DNA of 16,908 bases. It comes from CAZSGN01 sp964606415 (GTDB lineage Bacteria > Bacteroidota > Bacteroidia > Bacteroidales > JBBRXJ01). The number at the start of each line of letters is the position of its first letter. Position 1 is the first letter of the stretch. The position numbers and the translations under genes are program-made. Shown here piece after piece: positions 15,061-16,908 of the stretch. The notes beneath the pieces were generated by a model. That model saw only the letters and a list, made by a program, of their open reading frames with translations, was not told where the DNA came from and made no database searches. The stretch spans positions 1 to 16,908 of the forward strand of contig CAZSGN010000024.1 of the NCBI GenBank assembly GCA_964606415.1. Reading direction: 5' to 3'.

Positions 15061-15567
15061 ATGATTGTAACAGAAACAAATAATTCGAATGATCATTTTT
15101 TATACCCGGCAACCCTCTTTTTTAAACCAGTACCCTATTTGATCAAAACAATACTGGGTTCTTGCGTTGCTGTATGTTTATATGATCCTGTTAAAAAAAT
15201 TGGGGGGATGAACCACTAAATGCTCCCATATTGGAACGGACAAGGCCTGGCTTCACCAAAATACGGCAATATTGCCATAGAAAAGCTTATAAAAGCGATG
15301 CTGGATTATGGCAGCCATAAGGGAAGTTTAAAAGCTAAAATATTCGGAGGAGGTGAAGTTATTGACACCCAGATATCCAATTTTCGTATTGGCGAAAGAA
15401 ACATCCAGGTAGCCCATGATATCCTGGAAGAAATGAACATCCCCATTATCGGAGAAAGTACAGGTGGAAAAAAAGGACGAAAAATACAATTCAACACAGC
15501 GGATGGAAGTGTTCGCCAGAAATATGTAGAACGATCGGTGGTTCCTGATAATTTTAAACCATTATGA
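15061..15567 (+). pseudogene. cheD: cheD, receptor glutamine deamidase, interrupted by an in-frame TAA
   Basis: CheD deamidates receptor glutamines and, in several species, interacts with CheC-type phosphatases. Reading from the ATG at 15061 gives 52 codons that match CheD, including the catalytic Cys35 (TILGSCVAVCLYD) and His52 (GGMNH), then TAA at 15217-15219. The same frame resumes at once with MLPYWNGQGLASPKYGN and continues through the rest of CheD to 15567. CheD proteins normally read GGMNH-[aromatic]-MLP here, so the stop most likely replaces a Tyr codon by one base change (TAT or TAC to TAA). Total length including the stop position (168) is right for CheD, and no other damage is visible. 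It could be a recent pseudogene, a sequencing error, a read-through site, or a gene made in two pieces by re-initiation at the adjacent ATG. The end overlaps cheB by ATGA. Confidence 0.8.
15220..15567 (+). CDS. cheD: C-terminal part of CheD (115 residues) after the in-frame stop
   Basis: The ATG at 15220 directly follows the TAA of the upstream cheD segment and opens a clean 115-codon frame. It contains the later CheD motifs: KAKIFGGGEVI, FRIGERNIQVA and GESTGGKKGRKIQFN. On its own it lacks the catalytic Cys and His, which lie in the 52-residue upstream piece, so it cannot be an active deamidase alone. Automatic annotation would probably report this as a short CheD. Re-initiation at the adjoining ATG is possible, and the ATGA overlap with cheB suggests that ribosomes do translate this region. 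Confidence 0.5.
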   Translation: MLPYWNGQGLASPKYGNIAIEKLIKAMLDYGSHKGSLKAKIFGGGEVIDTQISNFRIGERNIQVAHDILEEMNIPIIGESTGGKKGRKIQFNTADGSVRQKYVERSVVPDNFKPL

Positions 15568-16643
15568 TATTAAAGAAAAAAGATAAAGCCCGCGTTTTGA
15601 TTGTTGATGATTCTGCCGTGGTTCGCCAGACCCTGACAAAAATCATTAATGAAGACCCGAGCCTTGAAGTTATGGGTGCAGCATCTGACCCCTATTTTGC
15701 AGCAAAAAAAATTGCTCATGAGATACCTGATGTCATTACCCTGGACATTGAAATGCCCCGGATGGATGGGCTGACTTTTCTTAAAAAGATCATGACCCAA
15801 CATCCAATTCCTTGCGTGGTAATATCCAGCTTAACAACAACCGGCGCTGAGACATCATTAAGAGCAATGGAATACGGCGCTGTTGAAATCATCACAAAAC
15901 CCATATTAAGCACCACAACCTTTAACGAGGAAACAAGCATCCGGATTATTGATGCTATAAAAGCCGCGGCCATATCCAAGATCAAACGTAAAACACCTCC
16001 TCCGGACATCAAAGTAGAGCCCAAATATACGGCTGATGCCGTTATCCCCTCCCATGCTTCACGAAGCATGATTAAGACTACCGAAAAAGTAATTGCTATC
16101 GGCGCATCAACAGGAGGCACCGAAGCAATCAGAGAATTATTGATGGCCATGCCTCTGGACTCACCGGGAATTGTTATTGTACAGCATATGCCTGAAGAGT
16201 TCACCCGTTCTTTCGCCAACCGGCTGAATGAATTATGCCAAATTTCTGTTAAAGAAGCAAAAAACGGCGAATCAGTATTAAGAGGACAGGCACTCATCGC
16301 ACCAGGCAACCACCACACACTATTAAAACGTAGTGGAGCAAGATATTATGTTGAAGTCAAACAAGGTGAAATGGTAAATCGCCATCGTCCGTCTGTTGAT
16401 GTACTATTTAGATCAGTAGCACAATATGCAGGAAAAAATGCCATTGGTGTAATTTTAACAGGAATGGGAAAAGATGGTGCCCATGGATTAAAAGAAATGA
16501 AAGATGCCGGAGCCTTCAATATTGCCCAGGATGAAAAATCCTGTGTTGTTTTTGGCATGCCTAATGAGGCCATCAAACTAAATGCAGCCGACAAAATACT
16601 ACCCCTCTCCCAAATTGGCGATTACATCATTAAAAAATCATAA
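15564..16643 (+). CDS. cheB: Chemoreceptor methylesterase / glutamine deamidase CheB
   Basis: CheB removes receptor methyl groups and deamidates glutamines when its receiver is phosphorylated by CheA. The 359-residue protein has a receiver domain (about 8-125) with Asp15-Asp16 and phosphoacceptor Asp61 (DVITLDIEMPRMDG), a variable linker (about 130-170), and the methylesterase domain. The catalytic triad is complete: Ser182 (IGASTGGTEAI), His208 (VQHMPEEF) and Asp304 (GMGKDGAHGL). Length and order are standard. It begins inside the stop of cheD (ATGA overlap) and is the last gene of the cluster. With CheD damaged, CheB may be the only working receptor deamidase encoded here. Confidence 0.96.
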   Translation: MILKKKDKARVLIVDDSAVVRQTLTKIINEDPSLEVMGAASDPYFAAKKIAHEIPDVITLDIEMPRMDGLTFLKKIMTQHPIPCVVISSLTTTGAETSLRAMEYGAVEIITKPILSTTTFNEETSIRIIDAIKAAAISKIKRKTPPPDIKVEPKYTADAVIPSHASRSMIKTTEKVIAIGASTGGTEAIRELLMAMPLDSPGIVIVQHMPEEFTRSFANRLNELCQISVKEAKNGESVLRGQALIAPGNHHTLLKRSGARYYVEVKQGEMVNRHRPSVDVLFRSVAQYAGKNAIGVILTGMGKDGAHGLKEMKDAGAFNIAQDEKSCVVFGMPNEAIKLNAADKILPLSQIGDYIIKKS

Positions 16644-16908
16644 TAGGCCTTAACCCCTTTATATATGCTTATATTTTTGCACCGATTAATTGGGATTTTT
16701 TCCGCTTCTCTCCCACTTAATCAAAAAGAATCGAGAAATCAAGGCTGACAGGAATTTCAGACCTCCTGATCCGCATCAAAATATAATGTCGCATCTTTAT
16801 GTCGAGAATAAAGTCAACTTATAAGGCAAAGCACATAAATTACTGATTTTAAATAGTGCCTGTGCGAAAACTCATAATTCATTGTGATATAGGCTATTAT
16901 TGTTGATA
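16644..16908. other. Non-coding end of the window after cheB
   Basis: No gene is supported here; the longest plus-strand frame starting with ATG is 27 codons at 16665. An imperfect inverted repeat (16684-16695 with 16711-16722, one mismatch) could form a hairpin, but no T-run follows it. TATTTTTG at 16672-16679 matches TAnnTTTG and could be a promoter for a gene beyond the window. No clear terminator for cheB is visible. Confidence 0.4.

Noticed and set aside
15716..16318. Antisense open frame of 200 codons opposite cheB, and a similar one opposite cheW (12500-12922).
   Set aside because: Both are shadows of well-supported genes; their composition shows no protein family and codon usage mirrors the sense gene.
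16684..16722. Imperfect hairpin after cheB as a terminator.
   Set aside because: One mismatch, a 15-base loop and no T-run downstream; support is too weak to list it as a terminator.

Overview
The window comes from a Gram-negative bacterium that is almost certainly a member of the Bacteroidota. The evidence is an LpxC-FabZ fusion, the gene order HD phosphohydrolase - lpxD - lpxC/fabZ - lpxA, an AT-rich sequence with poor Shine-Dalgarno sites, and a few matches to the Bacteroidota -7 promoter element TAnnTTTG. The protein sequences would suit a marine or anaerobic Bacteroidales/Marinilabiliales-type organism, but I cannot place it more precisely. No insertion sequence, CRISPR array, rRNA or tRNA was seen.

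Region 1 (1-5600, + strand) is an envelope block: kdsB (CMP-Kdo synthesis), an HD-domain phosphohydrolase coupled to it by an ATGA overlap, then lpxD, the lpxC-fabZ fusion and lpxA (early lipid A synthesis). A strong bidirectional terminator (5555-5592) closes it. Region 2 (5680-6753, - strand) is thiL (thiamine-monophosphate kinase), convergent with lpxA, with a good TAnnTTTG promoter element close to its start.

Region 3 (about 6990-16643, + strand) is a chemotaxis-type signalling cluster. In order it holds a degenerate receiver protein, a 605-aa helical protein with a CheZ-like D-xxx-Q motif, a STAS protein, cheY, cheA, cheW, cheR, a HisKA-type kinase whose phosphoacceptor histidine is replaced by Asn, cheD with an in-frame TAA stop, and cheB. 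No chemoreceptor and no flagellar or gliding gene lies in the window, so the inputs and the output device must be encoded elsewhere. The expected logic is that receptors act through CheW on CheA, CheA phosphorylates CheY and CheB, CheR/CheB/CheD tune receptor methylation and deamidation, and the CheZ-like protein is a candidate CheY-P phosphatase. The STAS protein, degenerate receiver and His-less kinase are accessory parts of unknown role.

The points most worth a second look are the split cheD, the CheZ-like motif and its degenerate second copy, the His-less kinase, the similar acidic C-terminal tails on two of these proteins, and two long perfect hairpins between cheW and cheR.
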